From positions 26,313,674 through 26,377,673 of the forward strand of contig NC_054538.1 of NCBI RefSeq assembly GCF_017654505.1: a stretch of DNA of 64,000 nucleotides, given 5' to 3'. Below, piece after piece: positions 33,587 to 45,983 of this stretch. This stretch comes from Polyodon spathula (Eukaryota; Chordata; Actinopteri; Acipenseriformes; Polyodontidae). Numbering within the stretch: position 1 is the stretch's first letter; each line of letters starts with the position of its first letter. The notes beneath the pieces were generated by a model that ran no database searches, was not told the DNA's origin, and saw nothing but the letters and a program-made list of their open reading frames with translations. Made by a program: the position numbers and the translations under genes.

Positions 33587-34111
33587 AGTGCGACAGTTTT
33601 ATTCTTAAATTGTTGTAGTTTTACTTGAAAGAAAAACAATACATTCAAGCTACAGTATAATTCATTCGGCAGTAATAAGTTATTCAAGCAAATTTGCAGT
33701 CTCTACAGCTATAGTATACACTGGCTGAATGATACACTAAATGAAAATGTATTTAAAGTGTTTCTCATGTCTGTGTGTGTGTATAGATTACCATTTCTAA
33801 CTCTAAGCCATTATATAAGTGAATAATAATACATAACAGGCTATACGTTTGTACTGTAATATATAGACTTATATGGTGTTTGAAGCACTTGGCTTTGCTT
33901 TGTGCCTCACCACACCTGAGGCATCTGTATATTACAGTGCAAGTGTACAGACTGGCATGTGTTATTAGTAACATAATCACACCCCTAAATGAGTTATGAG
34001 GCAACATGAACTGGAATGCTTTTAACCCTTTTGGGGTTTGATTATTTCATGTTAATCACAGACCCCTGGAGTTGTCTTAATGCAAGGTTGTTGTTTTGTT
34101 TATTTTCTTTC
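33587..34111. repeat. Direct duplication, copy 1 (525 bp)
   Basis: Nearly identical to 35707-36239, with about eight to ten substitutions plus a GT-repeat length difference. It lies in the same orientation about 2.1 kb apart. It contains no recognisable gene. This copy's flanks appear unique. Confidence 0.92.
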
Positions 34112-35345
34112 ATATCATCCACATCATGCAGGATTAATATAACATATTGAAGAATAACATAATCGATCTTATATTAAAACAATACATACTGCATTTTGTT
34201 TTTATCTATTCAACATTGAAAAAGATCTATCTAGATTTCAGGTTAAATAAATAAATAAATAAATAAATATATATATTGAATTGTTTGTATTAATGGGTGG
34301 CTGTTTGATCACCTTGTAAAAGATAACTGGAAAATAGATAATTTTACAGAAGTCATCAAATTGTATTAAGATGCATGAGGTGGTACAATATATAGGTTTT
34401 GCGTAGTTCACAGCATAACGTTATGGTAATCTATACATTGGGGAAATAACAGAGCTTTTGTTTTAATGTCCTAATGTGCTTGTTTATTGTATCTGTATCT
34501 GAGGTAAATGAATTGTAGTGTGACATGGTATTTAGTACCTTAACACGGCTTCAGATAATCAGATTTCTTAATAATCAGATCCCATGTAATCAGATCAGGT
34601 AATGCTAGTTCCTAGAGTTCCGCATTTTGTTACCTTTTAGTATATGTATTTTTATTTGTATTGTTAGTGGGGTAAACTTTAGTTTCTTTTTTTACCCTTG
34701 TTTATGGCCACAATACACAGATTAAAAAATGTAGGGAATAACTTTTGTTTTTAAGAGCTGTGGGCTCGGTAGGAAACGTTCGATATTCTAAAAAAAAAAA
34801 AACAACACCACATGGCAAGCCTTGTCCTTTTTACAATTTGCAATGCTTATCTCCTTGTAAACACCACTTCAAACTAATTATCGCTTGAATATCTTGAAAA
34901 GCTGCAATTAATTTTTACCTCTGTATACCGTTATAGTTTCATGTCTACATTTAGATAATTTTTTCATACCAATGCTTTTGCATTTCCCTGTCATTAAATG
35001 GCACACATTTCAGGGAAATATGATGGTGACTTGAATCAGAAAAGCATTATTTGTTTTATTATTGGGATTACAACGGAAAAGAGAATATTTAAATACCTAG
35101 ACCGGATGGCAAGTGTTCACTCAAGGTCACTGGCTGCTAAAACTGCATTGTGCTGCCTGCATTACTAATAGTGTCTGTACTTGTCACTGAATATTATTAT
35201 ACAGTTAAACATTAACTGTTCCCGACAGCAAAAAAAAAAAAAAAACCCTGCAGCTTAAAATCAACAAAGGCAGTGATGATTGGAATAATAACCAACTTTC
35301 TGATTTGTAAATAACTCTAAAAAGTAAGGTGTTGATGTACAACCA
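34112..35345. other. AT-rich DNA, no gene recognised
   Basis: No supported feature. Short A-runs near 34790 and 35230. Confidence 0.5.
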
Positions 35346-35706
35346 CTGGCCACTTTATTAGGACCTGTACCTAGTAACAGATTGGGTCGTCTGATCACTG
35401 CCTTGACCCAATGTGGCACAGACTCCATACTGTGCTGGAAGGTGACTCAAGCTATTTTAAGCCATTCACGCGATAATTTTTCATTCAACTCCAGAAAGGT
35501 AGGAAGAGAATTGTGATGACAAATGCATTGTTCAAGTTCCAAACATACTCAACTGGATGAGATCTGAGGATTGAAGTGACTATCGAAGATCCTGAAGTCT
35601 TTGTTCTGCAACTTGAAAGTAAGCCAGTAACATAATTGCTGGGTAGACTGGATCTGCAACAATGCTTAAGTAAACTACGGCATTAGTTTGACCTTCCAGA
35701 GTAATC
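35346..35706 (-). mobile_element. Tc1-like transposon fragment (catalytic-domain part)
   Basis: Starts with GGCCACTTTATTAGG, the terminal repeat of a widespread fish Tc1 family. On the minus strand, 35580-35700 encodes NAVVYLSIVADPVYP, matching the conserved block just before the second catalytic region of the transposase, followed by a degenerate FQxD-like stretch. Only about 360 bp remain: terminal repeat, then C-terminal coding region with stops. It ends abruptly where duplication copy 2 begins. Confidence 0.7.
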
Positions 35707-36239
35707 AGTGCGACAGTTTTATTCTTAAATTGTTGTAGTTTTACTTGAAAGAAAAACAATACATTCAAGCTACAGTATAATTCATTCGGCAGTAATAAGT
35801 TATTCAAGCAAATTTGTAGTCTCTACAGCTATAGTATACACTGGCTGAATGATACACTAAATGAAAATGTATTTAAAGTGTTTCTCATGTCTGTGTGTGT
35901 GTGTGTGTGTATAGATTACCATTTCTAACTCTAAGCCATTATATACGTGAATAATAATACATAACAGGCTATACGTTTGTACTGTAATATACAGACTTAT
36001 ATGGTGTTTGAAGCACTTTGCTTTGCTTTGTGCCTCACCACACCTGAGGCATCTATATATTACAGTGCAAGTGTACAGACTGGCATGTGTTATTAGTAAC
36101 ATAATCACACCCCTAAATGAGTTATGAGGCAACATGAACTGGAATGTCTTTAACCTTTTTGGGGTTTGATTATTTCATGTTAATCACAGACCCCTGGAGT
36201 TGTCTTAATGCAAGGTTGTTGTTTTGTTTATTTTCTTTC
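35707..36239. repeat. Direct duplication, copy 2 (533 bp)
   Basis: Copy of 33587-34111. It is bounded on the left by a Tc1 fragment and on the right, to the base, by the primer-site edge of an LTR. Both copies begin AGTGCGACAG and end TTTTCTTTC. Confidence 0.92.
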
Positions 36240-36974
36240 TGACACCACCTGTGGGTGGGTAGTGGGTGGAGCTTTTGGAAAGGACCAGAAATGACAGCAC
36301 ATAGGAGCCGGAAATGGAGATTAGTCCTTAGAGCCCTGTACCATCAATGGTATCAGAGCAGGGTTTTATTTTACAAAAACAATAAAGATAGAACAGTCCA
36401 GTATTGCAAAAAATAAACAAGAAAACCACCTGGAATACCAGCAATGGTAAACTCAGGTTTGAAATAAAAAGAGTAAACAAAAAATGTCACGGTTACAAAA
36501 TAAATAACAACAAAGGAAGCACTGGGTTTCCTCTCACCGCTTCTTAGCTCCCTTTCATAGATTAATGGCCAGTCCTCGGTTCCTCACTCCGGTAATCCAA
36601 CACAGTGTCCAAGGTTTTCAAGCTTCTGTGAATAACAGCAGTGAATGAAAGCAACACAACAAGCACAGCATGTGTTTTCAGTTCAGCCCAGGGAGAGCGA
36701 ATGGCAAAACCATACTGCTTAAATACTGCCAAGTCCCACCCCTGCAATCAGCACGCTGCCCCACGTCAGCCAATCAACTAGAACAGCACAGCTGATTGCA
36801 ATGATGGGACCCGATGGCCGCAGGGTTCTACCTTGGGCCAAGATGGCTGCCTGACCCGGAACTTCCTGGATGGTCAGAGTTCAGCCTCCTGATCCAATCA
36901 TGGTCAACCCTACACAGAGCTGCCGGTGGTCGGGAGGGCAAATTACGACAGGGACTCCTTCCAGTCCTGTCACA
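36240..36974 (-). repeat. LTR (725 bp) plus primer-site remnant
   Basis: LTR from 36250 (TGTGGGTGGG) to 36974 (CCTGTCACA), minus orientation. On that strand it is followed, after two bases, by TGGTGTCAG, the tRNA-Leu primer-site core. A TATTTAAG box-like word and an AATAAA-type signal lie in the minus orientation. The interior and second LTR are gone: at 36239/36240 the sequence switches to duplication copy 2. No matching target duplication was found. Confidence 0.75.
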
Positions 36975-38619
36975 AGTAGATATAAATAATGACAAGAAAG
37001 CAGCAAAGTTTCCTGATAAAACAAAATATGCCCAGCCACAAAGTAAGTTACTATGACAAGCTAAATGTGTCTCAGTAACTGAATAGCCAAGAACATAGCC
37101 CCTCAGGTTTTATGAGCATAAAATTCAATTAAATATCATCATAACTACATTTATAGCACTAATGGTACAGTAACTGATGCACAACAGTGTTTGTAGGAAA
37201 CTGGTTTAATTTGTGTGATTGCAATGGGTACATGTAGTGTGTCAATTGACAGCAGTCAGTACATTGCTGCCCGTCAATTGCCTCTTCACAGACCGTCTTT
37301 GGACATAGCTAGAACAATGTACTTAAGAGAAACAGGGAATGTTACCCTTTTGTCTTGTAATGCTGATTGGCTTTGTTTTCTTTTTGAACTGTGTTTGATT
37401 TTGTTAAAGGCTGTGCAGCTAATTAAAGTGTTCTAATGCGTTTCCTTTGTGGTTTCTAATTTAAGTCTCCCTAAGCTCTTCTGCTGCTCTTTAAAATCCT
37501 ACTCCCTTACCTCTGAATTGGCTGCCATTAGAACTTCGGCCTATTAAAAGTTCAACCTTATCACCCATGTAATGCTCACCCTAATGATACCGTAATGCAA
37601 CCTTGAGGTTGCCAATGACAACTGAACTGCTCTCCAGTATATGTTTAACTATAAACACCATGATACAATATCCTTGTTGGCAAGCAACTGCATTTCGATT
37701 TGCATATCGATTTGCATTTGGTATACTTTTTATTTATAAGAATAAAACATTTGGTATACTTTTTAACAAAAACTTTTTTTTTTTTTTTTTTTTTTTACCA
37801 GACACATAATTAGGATACATTTAAGAATAAAGTAAAATGAATTAGAATAAAACCTTTAAATATTAAGGTTACTGATATTTGTATTGCTCTGTTTTAGCAA
37901 AATAAAAAAAATAAATAAAAAAAACATAATCTTCCTGCTGAAAACTGTTCTTAAATTATTTTTTTGCAGCTCATAGGCTGAAAATTCAATCCAACAGCTT
38001 TACTGTTAAGGTGATAGAAGGACTATGGCAAAGATTCTCAAAGCAGTCTTGTATGCTGGATAAAATGAGCTGAACAACAATGATGCTAAATAAGATTTCA
38101 GCACACCAGTTGACAGATGTGGCTTTTGAAGCTGCTAAGGTAGTGAGGCAGTGGTGTGTTAGGGTTACATCTTAAAGCTAACGACGAGAAGAATGCCTAC
38201 ACTCCCAATTAGTCTGAAACATATAGCCAGCTGTTGTGGTCGCCACATTGAATCCACAAGCTAAATAAACTCTTTTAATGCTTTTGTAGCAAACAGAACT
38301 TATTATTTTATGAAAGACATGGATATGCTAGGGTCCACCCCCACATAGTGTATTCTCAAAGCAGAAAAAGCACAATACATCAATTCAGTATTGTTACTGT
38401 TGTTATGACATCATAATTAATGCATTGCATCAGCTTCCCGAATGTCAGTCTCCTTTCCATGTGAAATGGAAATCATCAGCTATTCTCAGTAGTCTATTTT
38501 CTGACAACCTTTTTTTCCATGGTGTTTCCATTAGATCTTTTTTTCCTGACTAAAGATCTAATTTACTCAGTTGTTTAAAAATAAATGAAAAAGGGGTTTC
38601 TATTTAGACAATCATGTTC
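36975..38619. other. AT-rich DNA, no gene recognised
   Basis: A T-run at about 37773-37797 and A-rich stretches are the only notable features. Confidence 0.5.
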
Positions 38620-38639
38620 AGGCTCCCTTGGTACCATCA

Positions 38640-39870
38640 GGTAGCCACAAAGTCTTCATGAAGATCTGGAACTGGTGAAGGACACACAACAATTCAGGCA
38701 GCCCTCTTGCCCGGACCGGACAATAGCATTGTGAACCTTCTCAGCAGAGGGATAGTCCCCCCCAAGAGGCAGGTACGCCCAGATGTGATACCCTGGTATT
38801 CAACAAACTAGGTCCTCCAAAAGCAGACCTATTTGCCCAGCAGAGATCACCCAGCTGCCATTTCATGGGCACCCAATTTAATGTATGCATACCCGCTCCT
38901 GTCACTAATCCCATCAGTGCTCAGGAAGGTAAGGAGAGACAAAGCCAGTCTCATCCTATTTATTGGTTCCAAGAGGTACTGTCTGGAGATTGAACAGCAA
39001 CTACTGAGGAACCAGGGGCTATCTAAACAAGTAACAAACATCCTACTTGCTTGCAGGCCTAATCAGACAAATTGAGAGAATTTGTCCTCTGATATGATTC
39101 AAAATCTCTGCAACATATGGATATCTCTCTAATTTCTTATCATACCTCAGACCCCTGATTCACAAGGATCTTTTGCTATCCTCCATCAAAGTTTGCATCT
39201 TTGCTACCTGGCTTGGAAGGTCACCTTGTAGGTTCTCACCCTATGGTGTCTAGATTTGTTAGGGGGATTAACCACCAAAGGCCCCCAAGAAAACACATCA
39301 TCCCTTAATGGAACCTATTCAACAAACTTATGGGACCACCGTTCAAACCCATTGCTACATGTAAAAAGAAATTCTTCACTTGAAAAACAGCATTTTTCGT
39401 GACTGACGTCTCAGCAAGAAGGGTACATGAGCTCCCAGCACTAGTTATTGATGCAATATACTTCCAATCTTTAAAGGACAGGATTTTCTGCAGGCCTAAA
39501 CCTTGGTTCCTACCAAAGGTGGTAGCAGAGTTTCCTGCTATCTACCCAAAACCTTATAAATCTGAGAAGGCAGGACACCATTTTGGGCCCTGAATAGCTA
39601 CATATATAGGGCTCTCGATATCAGACCATCAGGACAACTGTTTATCTCTTTCAGCTCACAAACCCAAGGCTAACATCTCTAAATTGACAATTTAAAATTG
39701 GGTCACATCCTGCATCGAGTTCTGTTACAGCCTCACAAAGAGACCAGCTCCAGAATCTATCAAAACTTACTCAGTAAGTGACTAGTAGAAGAGCAAAACT
39801 AAAACCTGTCCTTATACAAGACATCTCTAGCGCTGCTATCTGGGCCGCCTATGGTGTGCCGTTTTTGCCA
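38640..39870 (+). pseudogene. DIRS-type retrotransposon relic: RNase H tail and tyrosine recombinase
   Basis: Plus-strand fragments match the end of DIRS-like pol and the tyrosine recombinase (YR) that replaces integrase in this class. Around 38700-38970 are LLSRG-like, KLGPPKADLFA and YPLLSLIPSVLRKVRRDKASLIL blocks. At 39010-39060 GLSKQVTNILLACR marks the start of the YR. At 39400-39560 SARRVHELPAL carries the first catalytic Arg, followed by KDRIFCRPKPWFLPKVV. Near 39805-39860 AAIWAA corresponds to the C-terminal block. Many stops and frameshifts are present, and no DIRS terminal or internal repeats were seen. The N-terminal RT is missing. Confidence 0.7.
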
Positions 39871-42249
39871 AAATTATCCAGCCATTAATTTGTCAATTTG
39901 TTTGTCATTCATGAATAGGTCCATTTGCCCAGCAATTCATCAGTTCATCCAGTAATTCATAAACTTATTTGTTAATTCATCTAATAATCCATTAATTAAT
40001 TTGTAAATTCATTAATACGAAAGGCTGTACGGACTTTAGTGTGAAGTGTTTGCTCAGAGCTAAATTGGACATTGATATTGGGAATTATGTTTGGTTTTAT
40101 AGAGGAGGGACACTGACTTTGGCACCAGAAATTATTATATAACAATGATCAGTTTGTTTTCCTGACCCATGCACACAGTTTACCATTCTATGAAGAAAGC
40201 ATATTACAGGTAATCATATTATTTTTGTCTTCAATTTTAAATACCTGTTGGATGTTGTGGCAGCAGGGGCCCTTCACATGTACATTTGTAAATATTGACA
40301 GCTGAAAGCCACAGAGTGTGCTTTCTGTCTTGCACCAGGATAGCCTTTGCTTGTGTGTTTGTTTATTTTGGAATTGTGTTTTTGTTTAAACCTTTTGTTC
40401 CTTAAATTTTGTTTAATAAAAGTGTGTGATACGCGTTTTAAAAGCATTTCCTGTATCCTGAATTTGATATTCCCAAGCTTGTATTCTCCTATCAGAAGGA
40501 GAAAGACACTAATGAATATTCGTTCCTATTCACTCTTAGCTGGTCACCAGTTCACCAGCAGTAGCTGAATTTTCAGCAGGGGGAAGATTATTTCTTATAT
40601 ACATGGTTTGCATTCTGTGATGTCCCCTGTTACGCCGTTTCACTGTAAATCAGTATTCATATCAGTGTTTTCAGTACCACATACATTTTTAAGAAGCTGT
40701 CAAGGTAATAGATTTAATCTAACCACCAACATGAGCAACATTGAAATGGTCAGGCATAGTTTAATTAAACATTTTCAATCATTCCTTTGTTATGCTGTTC
40801 AAAAGATTTTTGCCTAAAGGCCTGTTTTTTTTTTTTTTTTTTTTTTACAGTGTTTCCGTTCTCACAGGACACATGGTATGGGAGCACTCATTGAGCATTT
40901 ATTCCTGTGGGTCTTGAAATTGATCACATCATAGGCAATCTGTAGTCATTCTGCATCATACTTGTATAGTTTTAGATGTGAAGAACAAAATGTTTTTAAT
41001 ACAAGTAGATTTTGCATTATTTATGTAGTGTGGATAGGGTATAAATATATACTTGATCAATGCAGCATGCAACTTTTATAGAAGTATAAAAATGTTGCTT
41101 TAAAATTACTTCCTTATAGTATTAACTTGATCAAGCATTCTGTTTGAAGTTCAAAAATGTTATATTTTAGTTGCATCATTGTGTTGAATAACTGAGAAGG
41201 AAAGCTCAAGTTTATACATGTTATTTATACTTTTGTACTACAAGCCTTTTATTAGTACTGTTGGAGCACTAGTAAAATGAACAAGCAGAAGATTCAGACT
41301 ATATGATGTTGTTTAGTTGAAGATTGCTTAAAGGTTCAACTTCAAACATTTACAGTAATATGTGGTCCTGCATACAACTGGGGTTTCTTAACTTGTATTA
41401 AAGACATAATTTTCCTAGTCTACTGCAGTTGTTGGGAATACTTAATATGGAAAACCATTTTGCCTTCCCACTGACAGAAATAAAGCTAAATCTATTGAAA
41501 AATAAAATTCTGCAATTTTACTTAATATTCATGCTGCATCATTGAAGCAATCATAGATATTGGAAACTTGCAAGGGTAAACACACTTAATATAAAGCTTG
41601 CAAGGTTTTCAGGAAGGAAATCTATAGTACAAGTGCCTAGTTCATTAATTGGTTAATCTACAAACCTATTACTGGAAAGTTCCCATTAAACTATAGGTAT
41701 ATAAACCTACTTCTCAAGCTTAGTCTTGCTGTGCTTTCAGATTTACTGCAACTGAAGCTAGGCTTCATTTACAATCATTTACAAAGTCTCAGTGCTTGCA
41801 CAAATCACACAGATCCTGCGCTTTTCAAAATATGCAGTGCCCTTAACGCATAATGTCTTCAAGCATTTGGTACTCCATGGACATATACTAATGCAATGAA
41901 AGCTTCTAATTTCTCCAAGAACATTGACCAGGAATCATCTTATAGTTGTCAGTGGGCTTCTGCTTCAGTGCAGTGTTGTATTTGGTGACGCGTATGCATG
42001 TCAATCAATAGGCGAAAAGCACTCAATGCGCTGTCATCAATGTTGTGTTTTGCATATGTCGCGGGCCCTGGAACTTGCCTCAAAATATTATGTTCACCTC
42101 TTCTACCTGTACCTTCAGGAGCAGGATTTATGATTTGTGTTCCAAACAGTGTCATCATTACCAGCCTCTTGAGTACCAAGTGGTGCTGGCGCTACTGCTA
42201 GAAAAGCGGCTGCCTCAGATGCAGGTGAAGTGGCTGGCATCCTTACAGA
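39871..42249. other. AT-rich DNA; possible LTR scrap near 40.27-40.44 kb
   Basis: Mostly featureless. At 40257-40440 TGTGGCAGCAGGGGCCC is followed by the TTTGTTTATTTT-rich and TTTAATAAAAGTG sequence style of the LTRs elsewhere in the window, so a truncated LTR is possible but not proven. A GC-richer patch at 42040-42240 just before the next LTR has no recognised coding content. A T-run lies at about 40827-40847. Confidence 0.35.
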
Positions 42250-42254
42250 GGCTG

Positions 42255-42957
42255 TTTGACAGAGAGCGAATTAATCCTAGTCAACAGTCTCCCTCCCGAC
42301 ATGTGAGGGTGCTGTATAACAGGAACAGCATGCCTCGTATTGGATGGTCTGGCAGTTCATTCCAGGGTCAGCCGGAAGCTAGACATCCAGGAAAGTGGCT
42401 GAGTCACAATGCTTGAAGTCATTGCCCTAATGCGTTATGCGATGCGTCAGTCATGGATTTGACAAGGCTTGATTGAATTAGCTATCGCAGGGGATGTAAC
42501 TGAAGGTATTATAGGGGATGTGATGATGTAATCTGTTCCTTTATTATGGTTACTCAAAGGACCAATTTGGGAAAAAGAAGTAATTAAGTACCATGAGTGT
42601 TAAGTGTTTTATTTGTTGCTAACTGTCTGTGCTTGTCATTATAGAAGGCTAACCTAAACCGCCAGCAATTAAACCCAGACTACACTTCACTGCTGTAAAA
42701 AAATAATCCTGTAAATTACCACTTTCATTAAGAGCACTCACTCTGGACTTGTGACCGTGTTGTGTTTGTGTGTGTCTTGTTTAGTATATTATTCGTTTGG
42801 GACTGAACCCTGTGGTTTGCCTGAGCGATGCATATCAATGTGTAGAGCCAGGTAATATTATTTGTCAGCAAATAAAGAGCTGCTTTTTGTCTTGGGTCTG
42901 TCATTCCTGAACACAGCATCACCACTGCACCTGTGCATTACAAACCACTTTGCCACA
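42255..42957 (+). mobile_element. Solo LTR (about 703 bp), same family as 56691-57429
   Basis: Aligns end to end with the younger copy at 56691: shared GAGAGCGAATTAATCC near the start, shared TAGCTATCG segment and shared ACAAACCACTTTGCCACA end. Its first base pair has mutated (TTTGACAG for TGTGACGG). Flanks GGCTG (42250-42254) and GTCTG (42958-42962) are a 5-bp target duplication with one mismatch, consistent with age. AATAAA near 42870 gives plus orientation. Confidence 0.82.
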
Positions 42958-42962
42958 GTCTG

Positions 42963-43700
42963 CTACAGGATTGCTTCTTCCCCATGGGATATCCTTCATC
43001 CTCTGTGTCACTGTTGCTGGAAACTTAGTCTGCTTCAGAGACAGATTCGTCATTTTCCATCTCTGCTGCTTCAGAATCATTGTTTGGTAAAATCTGAATT
43101 CCAAACCCTGCTTTGCTGTCCTGCGTCTTTAGCTACTCATTTTCAATGTGTATTGGGGTAACAATAAATTTCTCACAAAAACGAGTGATCTAGTAACCAG
43201 AGTGCAGACAGAGAGCCTGGTGCCGTGACCTGTCAAGGCTGATTGATGGGCTATCAGTAGGCTCATTGAAACAATAAAAATGTCAGAAGACAGCTCACTT
43301 GGGGAATGCAGATTGATATAATCAAATTTCAATACATGGCGGCAAGTCCCGACTGATAAATACAAATAACACTGCAACATTTAATTGTTATGATATGTTC
43401 TAATTGTTATTCCTGGTTGGAATAAGTATGACAGTTTTTATCTCTATAATTTTTGCAGCTACGCGATTCTTTTTTCTGTCAGGGTAATTAGTACATATAT
43501 TTAGGAAAAGGCAGGAAAGCACAGCTCAGTATCTTAAACACACACACATTTTCAATTTTCAATTCCAAAACGGTCAAAATGACCACCTGTAGACCGCATT
43601 CTAGTGTTAATACATGTATTTAGAAAAAGTCATAAATGGACAACTGCATAGCTTTCAAACACGCAGAGTCATTTAAATTTGAAAACCTGAAACCAGCAAA
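42963..43700. other. AT-rich DNA, degenerate tandem pattern
   Basis: Two diverged units of about 105 bp end in TTCTAGTGTTAA (near 43606 and 43734). The TTAA-ended word and the preceding AAATGAC motif recall piggyBac-type termini, but I could not define an element. Confidence 0.35.
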
Positions 43701-43763
43701 ATGACTGCTGTGGCAGTTCTAGTGTTAAATTGTTTTTAGTGTTCTGTAGCCAGAGGTACAGCC
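43701..43763. repeat. 63-bp exact direct repeat, copy 1
   Basis: Begins ATGACTGCTGTGGCAG and ends AGAGGTACAGCC. It is repeated without change at 44001-44063, exactly 300 bp downstream. Confidence 0.95.
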
Positions 43764-44000
43764 AATTGGGTCAGCAGAGTGCATAAGGGTGTTGAGTTTA
43801 TTTGGTGGTATTTTCATGTAATATGAAGTGGATCATGATGCCAGGACTGTGATTAATTTACAAAACACAAGTGTTCTCAGAATTTAACCAAAATATAATG
43901 TCCATGCGCCAGATTCCTCTAAATATCACACAGCCAATTCTTCTAGATCAAGAACAATTCAAACAGTAACTTTCCAGGAATTTCATTTCCATAGAAAAAG

Positions 44001-44063
44001 ATGACTGCTGTGGCAGTTCTAGTGTTAAATTGTTTTTAGTGTTCTGTAGCCAGAGGTACAGCC
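44001..44063. repeat. 63-bp exact direct repeat, copy 2
   Basis: Identical to 43701-43763. Followed within a few bases by a (TA)n tract. Confidence 0.95.
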
Positions 44064-44065
44064 TA

Positions 44066-44068
<3 letters not shown>

Positions 44069-44108
<40 letters not shown>
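44069..44108. repeat. (TA)n microsatellite
   Basis: About 40 bp of TA. Confidence 0.92.
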
Positions 44109-44110
<2 letters not shown>

Positions 44111-45360
44111 GTACTATATAATTTTAGGCAAATTCATATCATAGATATAGGGACACCATATATATATATGATTATCCATATAGATTGTTCAAGACTGGGT
44201 TAAAAATGTTCCAACCAGGATCTTCTACCCTGTGGTACTTTAATTAAGTTAGAAAGAAACATTTCTACATGTATTTACAATGCTGTTCTTCGCCTTAGAA
44301 TCTATTGTACTTGCTTCAATAATGTGTTGCTTCTAAACCCCTGATAAACTGGATGTTCGATCATTCGCACACCAGTCTTCCAGGTCAACAAACCATTTCA
44401 ACGGTTCCAATAGAAATCTATTCCAATTCAGAAATGTCACTACTGGGACATTCAAGGGTCTGCTCCAACATTCAGGATACAAATGTCACTGCATGACATC
44501 TAAAAATGTACTCTAAACTTCATCTTCCAAACCATCCATCACAAAGGAGTCATGGAATTAAACAACAGTTTGCTCTCCAAATGCTTCTCATTCAAGGATG
44601 TCCTTCTAAAAATGGTGGGTTCCTCCGGCACAGGAACCTTGATCTGTTCATTACCTGACCCTGTTTCGGAGACCTTAAACCTCAATCTCGGGTCATGTAT
44701 TCCGTACATTTTAAAGCACATAAAAATATCATACTAATTGTATTAATTGCTCTTTCAGCTTCTTGCTGCCTGTTGAGATGTTTTACTGTAGTTTGCATGG
44801 ACTTCTTACTTCATATTCCATGCATTTGGAGCATGTAGAGTGTCGTGTTGATTGCATTTGCCTTTTTTGATCCCTCTGACTGCCTGTCAGGGTCTTATTG
44901 CAGTTCAGGGGATGTTTTCTCTCTTTCATAAAAAGCAAATCTGATGAATTAAGGGAAGGAGAATTTTTTTTTTTTTTTCCTTCACCATGCTTCCATGCTG
45001 AGATATCTTGCCTTCAGACCCAGATCAACACCTCTCTGTTTCTAACTGTGGAGAACAAGTAGGTCTCCAGGTCCTGGTTTCCTGCAAGACTCAAAGATCT
45101 CCAAAATGACAGCCTTCTTCCTCAAACTATTTGTGCCATTCCTTTAGGATTAGAGCTGCAACCACAGCTGCCTAGTGAAACATTCCTGTGCATTTCATAA
45201 AAAAAGCTTGAGAGCTACATAAGGAACAATATTAAAGACATTCTCGTTGCCCAACAACATCCAGAACTAGCATCTTAAAGAAGAACTTTATTCCAGGAGC
45301 CAACCCTACCATATCCTTGCTATATTGAAATAAGAAATAAACAAACTGCATTTTGTTACG
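44109..45360. other. AT-rich DNA, no gene recognised
   Basis: No supported feature. A 15-bp T-run lies near 44966. Confidence 0.5.
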
Positions 45361-45600
45361 TGGTGCCACCTATTATATATAAAAATAATAATAATTATTA
45401 TTTATTATTATTTATTTTTTAGCAGACATCCTTATCCAGGGCGACTTACAATTGTTACCAGCTATCACAGTACAAAATATTGCATTACAAAATATCACGT
45501 TAGAGGTTATCACATTATAAAATGTCACATTACAGAATATTATAATACAGATAAGGTGTGGTGCAGTTCAATGCAAGTACTAGCTGAAGCTGCAAGTACT
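45361..45600. repeat. SINE-like dispersed repeat fragment
   Basis: Contains TAGCAGACATCCTTATCC followed by AGGGCGACTTACAATTG, a motif I recognise as widespread in fish genomes within a short dispersed repeat. It is preceded by a TTATTATT run and followed by imperfect ATCACATTATAAAATGTC units. The exact family cannot be named from memory, and no Pol III boxes were identified. Confidence 0.45.
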
Positions 45601-45628
45601 TGTACAAATGGGTGCCATATAGTTCAGT

Positions 45629-45629
45629 A

Positions 45630-45694
<65 letters not shown>
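45629..45694. repeat. (AAT)n microsatellite
   Basis: About 66 bp of AAT with one interruption. Confidence 0.93.
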
Positions 45695-45695
<1 letters not shown>

Positions 45696-45952
45696 GGCAA
45701 GAGAATGAGCGAAAAGGATTCAGAGTTTTCATCGGCTGCCTCCTGCAGCGGTATGGGGGGCTCAGATTGGCAGGAAGAATTGATGTTAAACACGCCAAGC
45801 ATTGTCTCCTCCAATGACATTGAAATGCCAACTAAATCCAGTATCTGTACTACAGTGTTGATTCTGATATCCTAGTTGTCCTAGCAGTCTGGCAGTTGCG
45901 CAGTAGGAAAATGAGAAATATGTTGTTTAGACCTGCTTTGAGCGCTTGCGGG

Positions 45953-45983
<31 letters not shown>

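Noticed and set aside
45530..45875. Poly-Asn, poly-Ile and poly-Leu frames
   Set aside because: Produced by the (AAT)n microsatellite; no coding evidence. The same applies to (ATT)n at 62731.
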